Assembly (NCBI GenBank): GCA_040080145.1
Contig: JBEBJA010000005.1
Coordinates: 1-61,442, forward strand
Direction of reading: 5' to 3'
DNA from: JANXVY01 sp040080145
GTDB lineage: Bacteria; Pseudomonadota; Alphaproteobacteria; Rhizobiales; Hyphomicrobiaceae
Length of the DNA: 61,442 nt
The stretch's first letter is position 1, and each line of letters opens with the position of its first letter. Made by a program: the position numbers and the translations under genes. Shown here piece by piece: positions 45,035 through 53,951 of this stretch. The notes under the pieces are model-generated. The model did not search any database and was not told the origin of the DNA. It saw nothing but the letters and a program-made list of their open reading frames with translations.

Positions 45035-45598
45035 GTGCGCCCATCGCCACAGCCGCTCACTGGCCATTCACTGGCTGCCCGCCTTCGCACAACCGTCAAA
45101 GGCATCTGTTTGCTTCCCCTGATTGTGATGATCTTGGCGTCGCTCGCCCCTGGAGCACATGCCGCCGAGGAAGGAACCGTCAAGGCGCAGCATGGCGACT
45201 GGCAAGTCGTCTGCAAGGATCCCCCGCCCGGTGCCAAAGCGGAAGTGTGCGCCCTCGTCCAGAGCGTGACCGCTGAAGACCGCAACAACGTGGGACTGAC
45301 GGTCTATTTCCAGAAGTTTTCAAACGGCACCCGCGTGCTGCGAGTATTTGCGCCGGTAGGGGTTCTGCTGCCGCCCGGGCTTGGATTGAAGATCGACGAT
45401 AAGGATGTTGGGCATGCGCCATTCCTGCGGTGCCAAAACTTCGCCTGCTATGCGCAAGTGACGGTCGAAGATGCGCTCATTGATAAATTGAAAACTGGAA
45501 AAACCGCGATCTTTATTATCTTCCAGAGCGAGGAAGCCGGCATCGGCATCCCTATCTCACTGGCGGGCTTTGACAAGGCACTGGCGGCGTTGAAATAG
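45035..45598 (+). CDS. Invasion-associated locus B (IalB) family protein
   Basis: The 187-residue protein has a signal peptide (cleavage near A-H-A-A-E) and the IalB domain: G-D-W-Q-V-V-C, C-A-L-V-Q-S, V-F-A-P-V-G-V-L-L-P-P-G-L-G-L and R-C-Q-N-F-A-C-Y-A. The GTG start is preferred for its AAGGA seven bases upstream. IalB was named for Bartonella red-cell invasion, but the family is general in Rhizobiales and its role is envelope-related and unknown. Not evidence of pathogenicity. Confidence 0.88.
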   Translation: MRPSPQPLTGHSLAARLRTTVKGICLLPLIVMILASLAPGAHAAEEGTVKAQHGDWQVVCKDPPPGAKAEVCALVQSVTAEDRNNVGLTVYFQKFSNGTRVLRVFAPVGVLLPPGLGLKIDDKDVGHAPFLRCQNFACYAQVTVEDALIDKLKTGKTAIFIIFQSEEAGIGIPISLAGFDKALAALK

Positions 45599-45611
45599 CC
45601 GCCAGTATCTC

Positions 45612-46082
45612 TCACGCGGAGCGGCGCACCCGCTCTGCGCGGGCGATAACTGTTGCAGGAACGTCCTTTTCAGCTTGTGCAGCGCGCGGAGGTGCTTCCG
45701 GCATCACGATATAATCGCGCGACCGCTCGCACTTGCCGACGGTCGCAACGCTTTCACCAACCGGCGCAAGCGGCAAAGCCGCAAGCATTGTTGTCTGCAG
45801 ACTTTCAATATATTGCCGTTGGGCGATTTGCCAAAACGCGACTTGTTGAGTGAGCCAGTCATCACTCGTCTTGCACCCTGCCAAACGCGTCGAAAGGTCG
45901 AGATAGGCCTGACTGCGCCTCGTCATCAAACACACGGCCTCGGCATTGATCCGGGCAAACGCGCGCCACGGATTTGTCTCAGTCCCAAATGGGAATTCAT
46001 ACAGCGTGCTCAAGCCCATGTGCGTCCTCATCATGTCTATCAGGCGCAACCTGCGCTCATGATCAAGAACTATACTTCTCAT
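45612..46082 (-). CDS. Phasin-like hypothetical protein
   Basis: Read from the ATG at 46082 the protein has 156 residues. Its core is an amphipathic helical block (N-P-W-R-A-F-A-R-I-N-A-E-A, then Q-A-Y-L-D-L-S, Q-V-A-F-W-Q-I-A-Q-R-Q-Y-I-E-S) that resembles phasins, the proteins that coat polyhydroxyalkanoate granules. The frame is open back to 46265, but that part looks non-coding. The start is uncertain. No PHA synthase is nearby. Confidence 0.6.
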   Translation of the reverse strand: MRSIVLDHERRLRLIDMMRTHMGLSTLYEFPFGTETNPWRAFARINAEAVCLMTRRSQAYLDLSTRLAGCKTSDDWLTQQVAFWQIAQRQYIESLQTTMLAALPLAPVGESVATVGKCERSRDYIVMPEAPPRAAQAEKDVPATVIARAERVRRSA

Positions 46083-46331
46083 GCACAAAGGTACAGGCCT
46101 AACGCTCTGTGTAGGACGGTTTTCCCAGTTATCCACAGGGTCCAAAGCCAAGGACTTTCCGTTGATAGCCAATAAAAAGCAACCATAGATGGCAAGAAGG
46201 ACGTCAAATGCTTGTACTATAAGTTGTAATATTCGTTCTAAGATAAGTTTACATTGACACGTCATCAGACGTGGCCGAGCAACGACATTGGTTAATACTG
46301 TTGTTGCGTTTGTGCTGCGTGTGAGAGTCCC

Positions 46332-47132
46332 GTGCCTCAGTTGGAATCAACTGGCATTTGTTGGTTTGTGACCGTCCTCGCGCTGGGCGCGTCTTTGCTT
46401 GGCACCACCATAAGAGCCGCCGACCAGCCCCCGGCAGGCGTGGGGTCCCGCGAAATCTGGGTTGGCGCCGACGCTGGAGCGCACAACTGGCTGGTGTATT
46501 CGGGTTCCACCTACGCGCCATGGGGCGATATCCACCAGGATGGTTTCCGCGTCCGTGCCACCACTGGCTATGGACATTACGATTACCAATGGGACGCAAA
46601 AACGAAGGTTAAGATCGACAAGACCTATTCCGACGCCATGGTCGGATATCAGCACCGCTTCGGCGATCTGACAGCCAAAGCGTTCGCCGGCTGGGCGATG
46701 TTGAAGGACCTCGACGTTCCATCTGCCAAAGTTCGGCGGGAACGGTTTCAAACCGGCTTCAAGACCGCGCTCGAGTTATGGCTTAATCTCGGCGCCCAAG
46801 GTTGGACATCGCTTGACGTGTCTTACGCAGATACGCGCGAGACAGCGAGCATTCGCTCCCGCATCGGTTACCGGATCCTGCCGACGGTGTCGGCAGGTTC
46901 CGAGGCGGTCTTCAATCATGCGAGCTTAAAAGGTCAGGTCCAGATCGACACGTCCAGCGATCAGGTAATAGGCAATGTCCGGACGGGCCTCTTCGTCCGC
47001 TACGAGTGGTTTGGCGGAGAAATCTCGGCGTCGGGCGGAGTTACCGGCGATATTCGAGAAAGCCTTGATGAGATCGGCTTCTTGAATAGTCCCTCGGCAT
47101 ACGGCACATTGAACCTGATCGTGCAATTTTAA
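46332..47132 (+). CDS. BcsS-family outer-membrane-type protein
   Basis: The 266-residue protein has a signal peptide (about 1-30) and a beta-rich body ending in phenylalanine (L-I-V-Q-F), as outer-membrane barrels do. The pattern W-V-G-A-D-A-G...Y-A-P-W-G-D...G-F-R-V-R and the final P-S-A-Y-G-T-L-N-L match the cellulose biosynthesis BcsS family. The start is GTG. No cellulose synthase genes are in the window, so a link to cellulose is only by family name. Confidence 0.8.
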   Translation: MPQLESTGICWFVTVLALGASLLGTTIRAADQPPAGVGSREIWVGADAGAHNWLVYSGSTYAPWGDIHQDGFRVRATTGYGHYDYQWDAKTKVKIDKTYSDAMVGYQHRFGDLTAKAFAGWAMLKDLDVPSAKVRRERFQTGFKTALELWLNLGAQGWTSLDVSYADTRETASIRSRIGYRILPTVSAGSEAVFNHASLKGQVQIDTSSDQVIGNVRTGLFVRYEWFGGEISASGGVTGDIRESLDEIGFLNSPSAYGTLNLIVQF

Positions 47133-47148
47133 TGGTGCTGAGACTCTG

Positions 47149-47457
47149 ATGATGCCGACCGCACGTCTGACCGCCACTGTATTGGCAACAACACTTTTGC
47201 TCCTGGTCCCTCGCTCTGCCGCGTCGGCGGCTGGCGATTGCGCTGCATCCCCCGTTTCTGCGCGCGGCGAACCAGCCTCGTTTGAGTGGCTGGCCAAAAC
47301 GAAAGCCCGTGCCAACTGGCGGTCTCGCGTACGGGGAACGAAGGCGCTCGGGGAGCCCTATTCAACCTGGAACCGTGCTGACAACCGCGAAGAGCGCTGT
47401 ACGACGTCAAATACGGGCATCACCTGCACGTTTACCGCCACCCCCTGCCATCGCTGA
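47149..47457 (+). CDS. Small secreted Cys protein of Rhizobiales type
   Basis: The 102-residue product has a signal peptide (to about residue 28) and a mature part with W-L-A-K-T-K-A-R-A-N-W, Y-S-T-W-N-R-A-D and a C-terminal C...C...P-C pattern. I have seen this W-Y-x-x-W-C-C-P-C arrangement in many short Rhizobiales exported proteins, of unknown function. It follows the BcsS gene by 16 bases and is probably cotranscribed. Confidence 0.65.
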   Translation: MMPTARLTATVLATTLLLLVPRSAASAAGDCAASPVSARGEPASFEWLAKTKARANWRSRVRGTKALGEPYSTWNRADNREERCTTSNTGITCTFTATPCHR

Positions 47458-47498
47458 CGGGCAGGAACCTCGACCGGATTTCGATACACAGCAAAAGT

Positions 47499-47541
47499 TT
47501 GACACTTTGTTCTGATCCAAGCAAAACGAACATTCGTTTTG
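47499..47541 (+). promoter_or_regulatory. Promoter and TetR-type operator of the RND operon
   Basis: A consensus -35 hexamer TTGACA is at 47499-47504. Seventeen bases later begins a 9-bp perfect inverted repeat, caaaacgaa-ca-ttcgttttg (47522-47541), covering the expected -10 region. Its form is that of TetR-family operators, and it lies 35 bases before the tetR start, so autorepression is likely. Confidence 0.75.
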
Positions 47542-47575
47542 TAAGTGCCATTGGCACCGGAAGGTCAAACATATC

Positions 47576-48244
47576 GTGCCTAAACTCAAACCAGACACTC
47601 AGCTTGCACGGCGGGAGCACATACTCGATGCCGCCGAGCGCTGTTTTGCCCTATCGGGCTTCCACCGCACAACCATGTCGGACATCTGCCGGGATGCGCA
47701 CGTCAGCCCCGGTGCGTTGTATGTCTACTTCGCCTCTAAGGAAGATTTGATCGCAGGCATCACCGAACGCGACCGCTCAAAACTTGCAGCCCAACTCGGC
47801 GACGTAGCCAAGTCGCCAGACTTGATGGCAGCACTCGCAGCCTTGGGCGAACACTACACCGTCGATGAACCGCGACATAAGCAGCAGTTGGTCATTGAAA
47901 TTGGTTGTCAGTCCATGCGGGAAGGGCAGGTCGGCGAGATCTTTCGCTCTTGCGACCGATTTGTGCAGGACCAGTTTGAGGCCTTGTTTGCACGTGCCCA
48001 GGCCGATGGAAAGATCGCGCCATCGCTGGATAGCAAGACACTCGCTCAAGCTGTTGCCGTCATCGGCGATGGCCTCTTCTGGCGGCGAGCCGTCGACCCC
48101 ACATTTGACGCCAAGGCTATCGTGCCCGTCGTGACGGCAATGATTGCAAGCCTCCTCAATCCCCTCCCAAACACATCAGCGTCTCAAGTCGGCGTGCGGG
48201 ACGCTGGAGACGCACGAGCCACAAATGCGAAGGCACAGGCATGA
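47576..48244 (+). CDS. TetR-family repressor of the RND efflux operon
   Basis: The 222-residue regulator has an N-terminal TetR HTH (R-E-H-I-L-D-A-A-E-R-C-F-A-L-S-G-F-H-R-T-T-M-S-D-I, ...G-A-L-Y-V-Y-F-A-S-K-E-D) and a C-terminal ligand domain of the AcrR type. The GTG start follows GGAAGG at some distance. It overlaps the adaptor gene downstream by four bases, so repressor and pump are one operon, with the operator just upstream. Confidence 0.92.
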   Translation: MPKLKPDTQLARREHILDAAERCFALSGFHRTTMSDICRDAHVSPGALYVYFASKEDLIAGITERDRSKLAAQLGDVAKSPDLMAALAALGEHYTVDEPRHKQQLVIEIGCQSMREGQVGEIFRSCDRFVQDQFEALFARAQADGKIAPSLDSKTLAQAVAVIGDGLFWRRAVDPTFDAKAIVPVVTAMIASLLNPLPNTSASQVGVRDAGDARATNAKAQA

Positions 48245-49464
48245 ATCGCAAACTCCTTGGTGGCCTGATGTTGGCCTTGGCTGGCGGCGGACTTTACATC
48301 GCCTATGGCAGTCCGCGCGGGTCCAGCACGCAACCGGCTACTCAGGCACAGAGCTCCACCGCGCCGACGAATGCAACGGCACCAGCGGTCTCCGTCATCA
48401 AAGTCACGGCGGCCGATTTCGTCGAGACGGTTCTGATTACGGGATCAGTGGTGGCGCGTGATGAAATACTTATCGCGCCAGAGGTCGAAGGGCTCCGTGT
48501 ACTGGAACTCTTGGCGGACGAGGGCGACGCCGTAACCAAAGGGCAGGTCCTGGCCCGGCTTTCCAACGACGCACTGCAGGCCCAGCTGGCGCAGAACGAA
48601 GCCAATCTCGCGCGTTCTGACGCGGCAATCGCCGTTGCCCGCAGCACCATCGTGCAGGCTGAAGCAACAGACAAGGAGGCCGCCAATGCCTTTGAGCGCG
48701 CCAAACCCCTGAAGCAGTCCGGTTACGTCTCTGGTGCGACCTACGACCAGCGCGAGGCAGCCGCCAGCATGGCCCAATCAAAGCTGGTAGCAGCCCGCGA
48801 CGGGCTCACCAGTGCCATGGCTGACAAAGCAGCCCTCGAAGCCCAGCGCCGCGAACTGACATGGAAAAACGGGAGAACCGAAGTCCGCTCACCTGTCGAT
48901 GGCCGTGTCAGTCGGCGGTCGGCGCGCGTTGGCGGCGTCGCATCGGCAAGCAATGACCCGATGTATCGCATCATCGCGCGCGGTGAAGTCGAACTCGACG
49001 CCGAATTACCTGAAAGTGATGTCGGCAAGGTCCGTGAGGGTCAAACCGCCCACGTTTCAGTCACCGGCACGGGCGACGTTGCAGGGACCGTCCGCCAAAT
49101 TTCGAGCGAGGTCGACCGGTCAACACGGTTGGGAAAGATCAAAATCTTCCTTGGTGTGAACCCAGCACTGAGATTGGGTGCGTTCGGACGCGGAACAATT
49201 GATACCGGTAAGAGCCGTGGCTTGGCGGTTCCACCGTCGGCCGTAGTGTACACTCCTGACGGCCCAGCCGTCCAAATCGTAACGGATGGCAAGGTTTTAA
49301 CCCGCGCCGTCAAGACCGGCCTCAAGACGCAGCAATTGATCGAGATCGTCGAAGGTCTCGCCGATGGAGAAACAATCGTCGCCAAGTCGGGCAGCTTCTT
49401 GCGCAACGGCGATGCTGTGCGGCCCATCTTTGCCGCCACCAACGTCAGCGGAGCGGCGCCATGA
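48241..49464 (+). CDS. RND efflux periplasmic adaptor (MFP)
   Basis: The 407-residue membrane-fusion protein bridges an inner-membrane RND pump to an outer-membrane channel. It has an N-terminal membrane anchor (about 8-25), a biotinyl-lipoyl domain (V-L-E-L-L-A-D-E-G-D-A-V-T-K-G-Q-V-L-A), a coiled-coil hairpin with E-A-A-A-S-M-A-Q-S, and a beta-barrel. Four-base overlaps with tetR and with the pump gene indicate tight coupling. No outer-membrane TolC gene is here. Confidence 0.93.
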   Translation: MNRKLLGGLMLALAGGGLYIAYGSPRGSSTQPATQAQSSTAPTNATAPAVSVIKVTAADFVETVLITGSVVARDEILIAPEVEGLRVLELLADEGDAVTKGQVLARLSNDALQAQLAQNEANLARSDAAIAVARSTIVQAEATDKEAANAFERAKPLKQSGYVSGATYDQREAAASMAQSKLVAARDGLTSAMADKAALEAQRRELTWKNGRTEVRSPVDGRVSRRSARVGGVASASNDPMYRIIARGEVELDAELPESDVGKVREGQTAHVSVTGTGDVAGTVRQISSEVDRSTRLGKIKIFLGVNPALRLGAFGRGTIDTGKSRGLAVPPSAVVYTPDGPAVQIVTDGKVLTRAVKTGLKTQQLIEIVEGLADGETIVAKSGSFLRNGDAVRPIFAATNVSGAAP

Positions 49465-52400
49465 ACTTCAACGTCTCGGCTTGGTCGATCCGCAAGCCCG
49501 TCCCGTCCATCGTGCTTTTCACCGTACTCTTGATGCTCGGCATCATGAGCTTTCGCACGCTGCCCGTGACGCGGTTCCCCAACATCGACATCCCGGTCAT
49601 TTCGATTGTCATTTCCCAATCCGGCGCGGCCCCATCCGAACTTGAAAGCCAGATCACCAAGCAGGTCGAGGACGCGGTCGCCAACATCACCGGCGTCAAG
49701 AAGATCATTTCGACACTCACCGACGGCGTCTCCACGACGGCGATGGAGTTCCGGCTGGAAATCAATCAGGATCGTGCGCTCAACGACGTCAAGGACGCTA
49801 TCGCCAAAATCCGCGCAGACCTGCCGCGCAACATCGACGAACCGATTATCCAGCGCATCGACGTCGAAGGGCAGTCGATCCTGTCGTACGGGGCATCAGC
49901 GCCGGGGATGACGCTGGAGCAGTTGTCTTGGCACGTCGATGACGTCATCAAACGCCAATTGCAGGGCTTGAAAGGTGTCGGGCGCGTCGAACGGCAGGGC
50001 GGCGTCGATCGCGAAATCAAGATCATGCTCGACCCCGACCGGCTACTTGCGCTGGGTATCACGGCGAGTGCGGTCAACGCGCAGGTACGCGCGACGAACG
50101 TGGATTTGGGCGGTGGACGTGGTGAGGTCGGTGGCCAGGAGCAGACAATCCGCACGCTGGCGGGGGCCCGTCGCGTCGAAGCGCTGGGCGATACCAAGAT
50201 CATCATTCAAGGCGGACGCGATGTTCGGTTGAAGGAACTCGGCCGGATTGTAGACGGCAGCAGCGAGCCGCGTTCATATGCCCGCCTCAACGGCGAGCCG
50301 GTCGTCACCCTCGCCGTGTTCCGCGTCAAGGGCGCGAGCGATCTCGCCGTTGCAATCGCCGTCGACAAGAAGCTCAAGGAACTTCAGAACGCCTACCCCG
50401 ACATCAAGCTGACCAAGATCGACGATGCCGTCGCCTACACCAAGGGCAACTATCTCGCGGCCATGGAAACGCTGATCGAGGGGGCCGTGCTGGCAGTTCT
50501 CGTGGTGCTGCTGTTTCTGCGCAATCTGCGGGCGACGCTCATCTGCGCCGTGGCCTTGCCGCTTGCGGCGATCCCTACATTCTGGGCCATGAGCATGATG
50601 GGCTTTTCGCTCAATCTGGTCAGCTTGCTTGGAATAACGCTCGTCACCGGGGTGCTCGTCGACGATGCCATCGTGGAAATCGAAAATATCGTCCGTCATA
50701 TGCACATGGGCAAGTCGCCCTATCGCGCAGCCGTCGAAGCCGCGGACGAAATCGGGCTGGCGGTCATTGCGATTACCTTCACGATCGTCGCAATCTTCGC
50801 ACCGGTATCGTTCATGGCTGGAGTAGCCGGCCAGTACTTCAAACAATTCGGCTTGACGGTTGCAGCCGCCGTCCTGTTTTCCTTGCTGGTCGCCCGTCTG
50901 ATCACACCCATGATGGCCGCCTATCTGATGCGGCCGATCCCTGAAAAACCCCTCGGCGATGGGCTCATCATGCGGGCCTATACGCGACTGCTGGCGTGGA
51001 CGCTGCATGCGTGGTGGTCGCGATACCTGACGCTCGCACTCGGTGTCATCATCTTCGTTCTGTCGGTGAAAGCAACCGCACAGCTGCCGACCGGCTTTAT
51101 TCCCGACGAAGACACATCCCGGATCGTGATCTCGACCGAATTGCCACCAGGCTCCACGCTGGCCGATACCCAGATTGCGGGCGACGAGATCATGCGCGTC
51201 GTGAAGTCCGTGCCGGAAGTCCGCAGCGTTTTCGTGCTGGGCGGGACGACGCCGACCGGGACACGGGAAATCCGCCGCGCGACGCTGATTGTGCATCTCG
51301 TGCCAAAGACCGAACGCAAGCTGTCGCAAAAGCAGCTCAAGAGCATCATATCCGATAAGCTGGCGATGGTTCCCGACACGCGCTCGTGGTTCGTCAACGA
51401 CCGCGCCGAACGCGAAATGAGTTTCTCGATTCTGTCCCAGGATGGCGAGAAGCTGTCGGCTTTCGTGGCCTCGCTCGAAGGCGAGTTGCGCAAGGTCCAA
51501 GGTTTCAAGAACGTCGCTTCCGTCGGCGCCATCGACCGCCCGGAAATCCGCATCATGCCGCGCTTTGATGATGCAGCAGCCGTGGGCGTTTCCCCCGACG
51601 CGATTGCCGATACGGTGCGCGTTGCAACCCTTGGCGACGTCGCGGCCAATCTGGCCAAGTTCAACGCAGGCAACCGGTTGGTGCCGATCCGCGTGCAGCT
51701 TGAAGAATCGGCACGTACCGACCTCGCATTGATCGAGCAATTGCGGGTCACCAACGCCGCTGGGAAGGCCGTACCGTTGAAGGCCGTAGCCACGGTAGAG
51801 TTTGGCCGCGGTCCCAGTTCAATAGACAGATTTAACCGGGAGCGCCGGGCTGTGATCGGGGCCGACCTTGTGCCGGGATTGGCGCTGGGCGACGCGCGCG
51901 AGATGTTTCTTGCAACGGTGAACACGCTGAAGATGCCCGAGGGCGTGAAGCTCGAAGCCGCCGGCGATGCCGAAATCCAAGACGAAGTCGCGACCGGCTT
52001 TGTCACAGCGATGGGGACGGGGCTCATGATCGTGCTCGGTGTTTTGATATTGCTGTTTGGGTCGGTGTTTCAGCCTGTCACTATTTTGCTGTCGCTCCCC
52101 TTGTCGTTCGGGGGCGTCGTGTTCGCGCTTCTCATCACCAACAATCCGGTCAGCATGCCGGTCTACATCGGGCTATTGATGCTGATGGGGATCGTGACCA
52201 AGAACGCGATCCTGCTCGTTGATTTCGCCGTCGAAGAAATTGCGCGCGGTGTCGACCGGGTTACGTCCCTGATAGACGCTGGCCGCAAACGTGCCCGCCC
52301 GATCATCATGACGACGCTTGCAATGGCGGCCGGCATGACGCCAAGCGCGTTTGCATTCGGCGATGGCGGAGAATTCCGCGCCCCGATGGCAATTGCTGTC

Positions 52401-52619
52401 ATCGGCGGATTGCTCGTCTCCACAGCGTTATCATTGGTCTTTGTCCCATCGTTCTTCACAGTGATGGACGACCTAGGATGGCTTGTCTGGCGGCTGTTTT
52501 CCGGCTTCATCGGTCCGACCGATGAACGCCCTGCAGAGACGGCGCAACCAGCAAGCAGCCAGATGCATCCTCCTGCCGCTGAGCCTGAAAAGCGTCGCCG
52601 TCCCCTCGCTGCGGAATAG
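49461..52619 (+). CDS. RND-family (HAE1) efflux pump
   Basis: The 1052-residue proton-driven transporter belongs to the AcrB/MexB type. It opens with F-N-V-S-A-W-S-I-R-K-P-V-P and has twelve expected helices in the 1+5 and 1+5 layout, with the proton-relay acidic pair in V-D-D-A-I-V-E-I-E-N (TM4). The substrates are unknown; the class exports hydrophobic drugs, dyes and detergents. Large periplasmic porter loops are intact. It is the last gene of the tetR operon. Confidence 0.95.
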   Translation: MNFNVSAWSIRKPVPSIVLFTVLLMLGIMSFRTLPVTRFPNIDIPVISIVISQSGAAPSELESQITKQVEDAVANITGVKKIISTLTDGVSTTAMEFRLEINQDRALNDVKDAIAKIRADLPRNIDEPIIQRIDVEGQSILSYGASAPGMTLEQLSWHVDDVIKRQLQGLKGVGRVERQGGVDREIKIMLDPDRLLALGITASAVNAQVRATNVDLGGGRGEVGGQEQTIRTLAGARRVEALGDTKIIIQGGRDVRLKELGRIVDGSSEPRSYARLNGEPVVTLAVFRVKGASDLAVAIAVDKKLKELQNAYPDIKLTKIDDAVAYTKGNYLAAMETLIEGAVLAVLVVLLFLRNLRATLICAVALPLAAIPTFWAMSMMGFSLNLVSLLGITLVTGVLVDDAIVEIENIVRHMHMGKSPYRAAVEAADEIGLAVIAITFTIVAIFAPVSFMAGVAGQYFKQFGLTVAAAVLFSLLVARLITPMMAAYLMRPIPEKPLGDGLIMRAYTRLLAWTLHAWWSRYLTLALGVIIFVLSVKATAQLPTGFIPDEDTSRIVISTELPPGSTLADTQIAGDEIMRVVKSVPEVRSVFVLGGTTPTGTREIRRATLIVHLVPKTERKLSQKQLKSIISDKLAMVPDTRSWFVNDRAEREMSFSILSQDGEKLSAFVASLEGELRKVQGFKNVASVGAIDRPEIRIMPRFDDAAAVGVSPDAIADTVRVATLGDVAANLAKFNAGNRLVPIRVQLEESARTDLALIEQLRVTNAAGKAVPLKAVATVEFGRGPSSIDRFNRERRAVIGADLVPGLALGDAREMFLATVNTLKMPEGVKLEAAGDAEIQDEVATGFVTAMGTGLMIVLGVLILLFGSVFQPVTILLSLPLSFGGVVFALLITNNPVSMPVYIGLLMLMGIVTKNAILLVDFAVEEIARGVDRVTSLIDAGRKRARPIIMTTLAMAAGMTPSAFAFGDGGEFRAPMAIAVIGGLLVSTALSLVFVPSFFTVMDDLGWLVWRLFSGFIGPTDERPAETAQPASSQMHPPAAEPEKRRRPLAAE

Positions 52620-52715
52620 GATACTTTCGTTCCAAAGCCTTGTTGATTGCGCTGGGAATGCCTACTGACTAACGCAGCTTATTTACAGCCCCAGCAAAAC
52701 CCCCGGAGACGACCC

Positions 52716-53867
52716 ATGTTCGACGCAAAATCCATCCTTGAGGCGCTCGTCAACGGCGCCGGTCCGCGTCAAGCGGCACAGCCTGCAGGTGGCGGCGGCC
52801 TCGGTGATATTCTTGGCCAACTTGCTCGGGCAGCCCAAGGCGGCGCCGCAGGCGCACCTCAAGCGCGCCAGGCAGATAGCGGCCTAGGCGGCCTTGGCGA
52901 CCTGCTCGGAAAGCTGATCCCGCAGGCTGGTAGCGCACCCGCGCATGCCGCCCCCAGCGACGGTGGCTTGGGCGGTCTTGGCGACCTGCTCGGCAAACTC
53001 CAACAGCAGGCGGGAGGAGCTGCCTCCTCAGGTGCTGGCGGTCTGGGCGATATTCTTGGCAAGCTGCAGCAGCAGGCGTCAGGTGCCGCCAATAACGCAG
53101 GCCTCGGCGGCGGCAACCTCATGGACATCCTCACCAAAGTGCTCGGTCAGGCCACCGAGGGAGCACGTGAAGGCGCTGGACGGATCGGCACGGCCACCGG
53201 AGCCAGCGATGCGCTCGGCAAAGCCATGGGCGGCATGTCGGGCGACGACATCCTGGCCAAGTTGAAAGACCTCGTCGCCCAAAACCAGCTCGGCGCAGGT
53301 GCAGCCGCCGGCGGTCTTGGAGCCGTGGTACTGGGAACCCAGGCCGGTCGTAGCATTGCAGCCAGCGCGGCCAAACTCGGCGCGCTCGCCCTCATCGGTG
53401 GCCTCGCCTACAAAGCCCTGCTGAACTACCAAAACGGTCAGCCGCTCATCACCGGCGCTCATTCGGTGACCGAAGCAGCCCCCCAAGGAACCGGGTTTGA
53501 GCCAGCAGCCGTCACGAACGATTCTGCCATTCTCTACATCCGCGCCATGATTGCGGCTGCCGCCGCCGACGGACGCATTGATCAGGCCGAAATGGCCAAT
53601 ATCATGGGTGGCCTGAAGCAGGGCGGCCTGGAAGCCGACGCCGAGGAATTCCTGGCTGCAGAATTTAACGCGCCTGCCTCGATCGACGACCTCGCCAACG
53701 CATGCCAGTCGTCGGAACAGGCCGTTCAGGTCTATACGGCGGCGCGCCTTGCAATCTCGCCAGATAGCCGGGCCGAGTCTGCCTTCCTGGCCGGGCTTGC
53801 CGAGCGCCTCGGAGTCGATGCAACGCTTGCAGCTCACATCGATTCAGCCACCCGCAACGCGGCCTGA
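52716..53867 (+). CDS. DUF533/TerB-like protein with Gly-Leu repeats
   Basis: The 383-residue protein starts M-F-D-A-K-S-I-L-E. Residues 29-145 hold about five copies of a G-L-G-D-L/I-L-G-K-L unit (starting near 29, 60, 88, 110 and 135) separated by Ala/Gly/Gln linkers. A hydrophobic segment (about 215-235) follows, then the DUF533 (YebE) helical domain with A-A-A-A-D-G-R-I-D, a TerB-like acidic motif. The function of DUF533 proteins is unknown; many sit in the envelope. The repeat region is unusually long for the family as I know it. Confidence 0.85.
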   Translation: MFDAKSILEALVNGAGPRQAAQPAGGGGLGDILGQLARAAQGGAAGAPQARQADSGLGGLGDLLGKLIPQAGSAPAHAAPSDGGLGGLGDLLGKLQQQAGGAASSGAGGLGDILGKLQQQASGAANNAGLGGGNLMDILTKVLGQATEGAREGAGRIGTATGASDALGKAMGGMSGDDILAKLKDLVAQNQLGAGAAAGGLGAVVLGTQAGRSIAASAAKLGALALIGGLAYKALLNYQNGQPLITGAHSVTEAAPQGTGFEPAAVTNDSAILYIRAMIAAAAADGRIDQAEMANIMGGLKQGGLEADAEEFLAAEFNAPASIDDLANACQSSEQAVQVYTAARLAISPDSRAESAFLAGLAERLGVDATLAAHIDSATRNAA

Positions 53868-53888
53868 ACTCTCCACATATCTTCAAAG

Positions 53889-53929
53889 AAAAAGCCCTTC
53901 CTCTGGAGGTCCAGGGGAAGGGCTTTTTT
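53889..53929. terminator. Bidirectional terminator between DUF533 gene and devB
   Basis: An 18-bp stem (one G-U pair, 4-base loop) is flanked by A and T tracts (aaaaagcccttcc / ggaagggcttttt). It can terminate transcription on both strands and separates two convergent genes. Confidence 0.93.
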
Positions 53930-53951
53930 ATGCCGGATCTAGTGGCTCAAA

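Noticed and set aside
45035..45598. IalB as a virulence factor
   Set aside because: The family is widespread in free-living Rhizobiales; nothing else in the window points to pathogenicity.
46129..46137. DnaA-box-like 9-mer ttatccaca as a sign of a replication origin
   Set aside because: Only a single perfect copy is present, with no AT-rich unwinding element or dnaA/parA neighbourhood. Two looser matches near 60984 are also isolated.
50274..51740. 488-codon minus-strand frame opposite the RND pump gene
   Set aside because: His/Asp/Arg/Gln-rich antisense frame typical of high-GC shadows; the plus-strand pump is intact.
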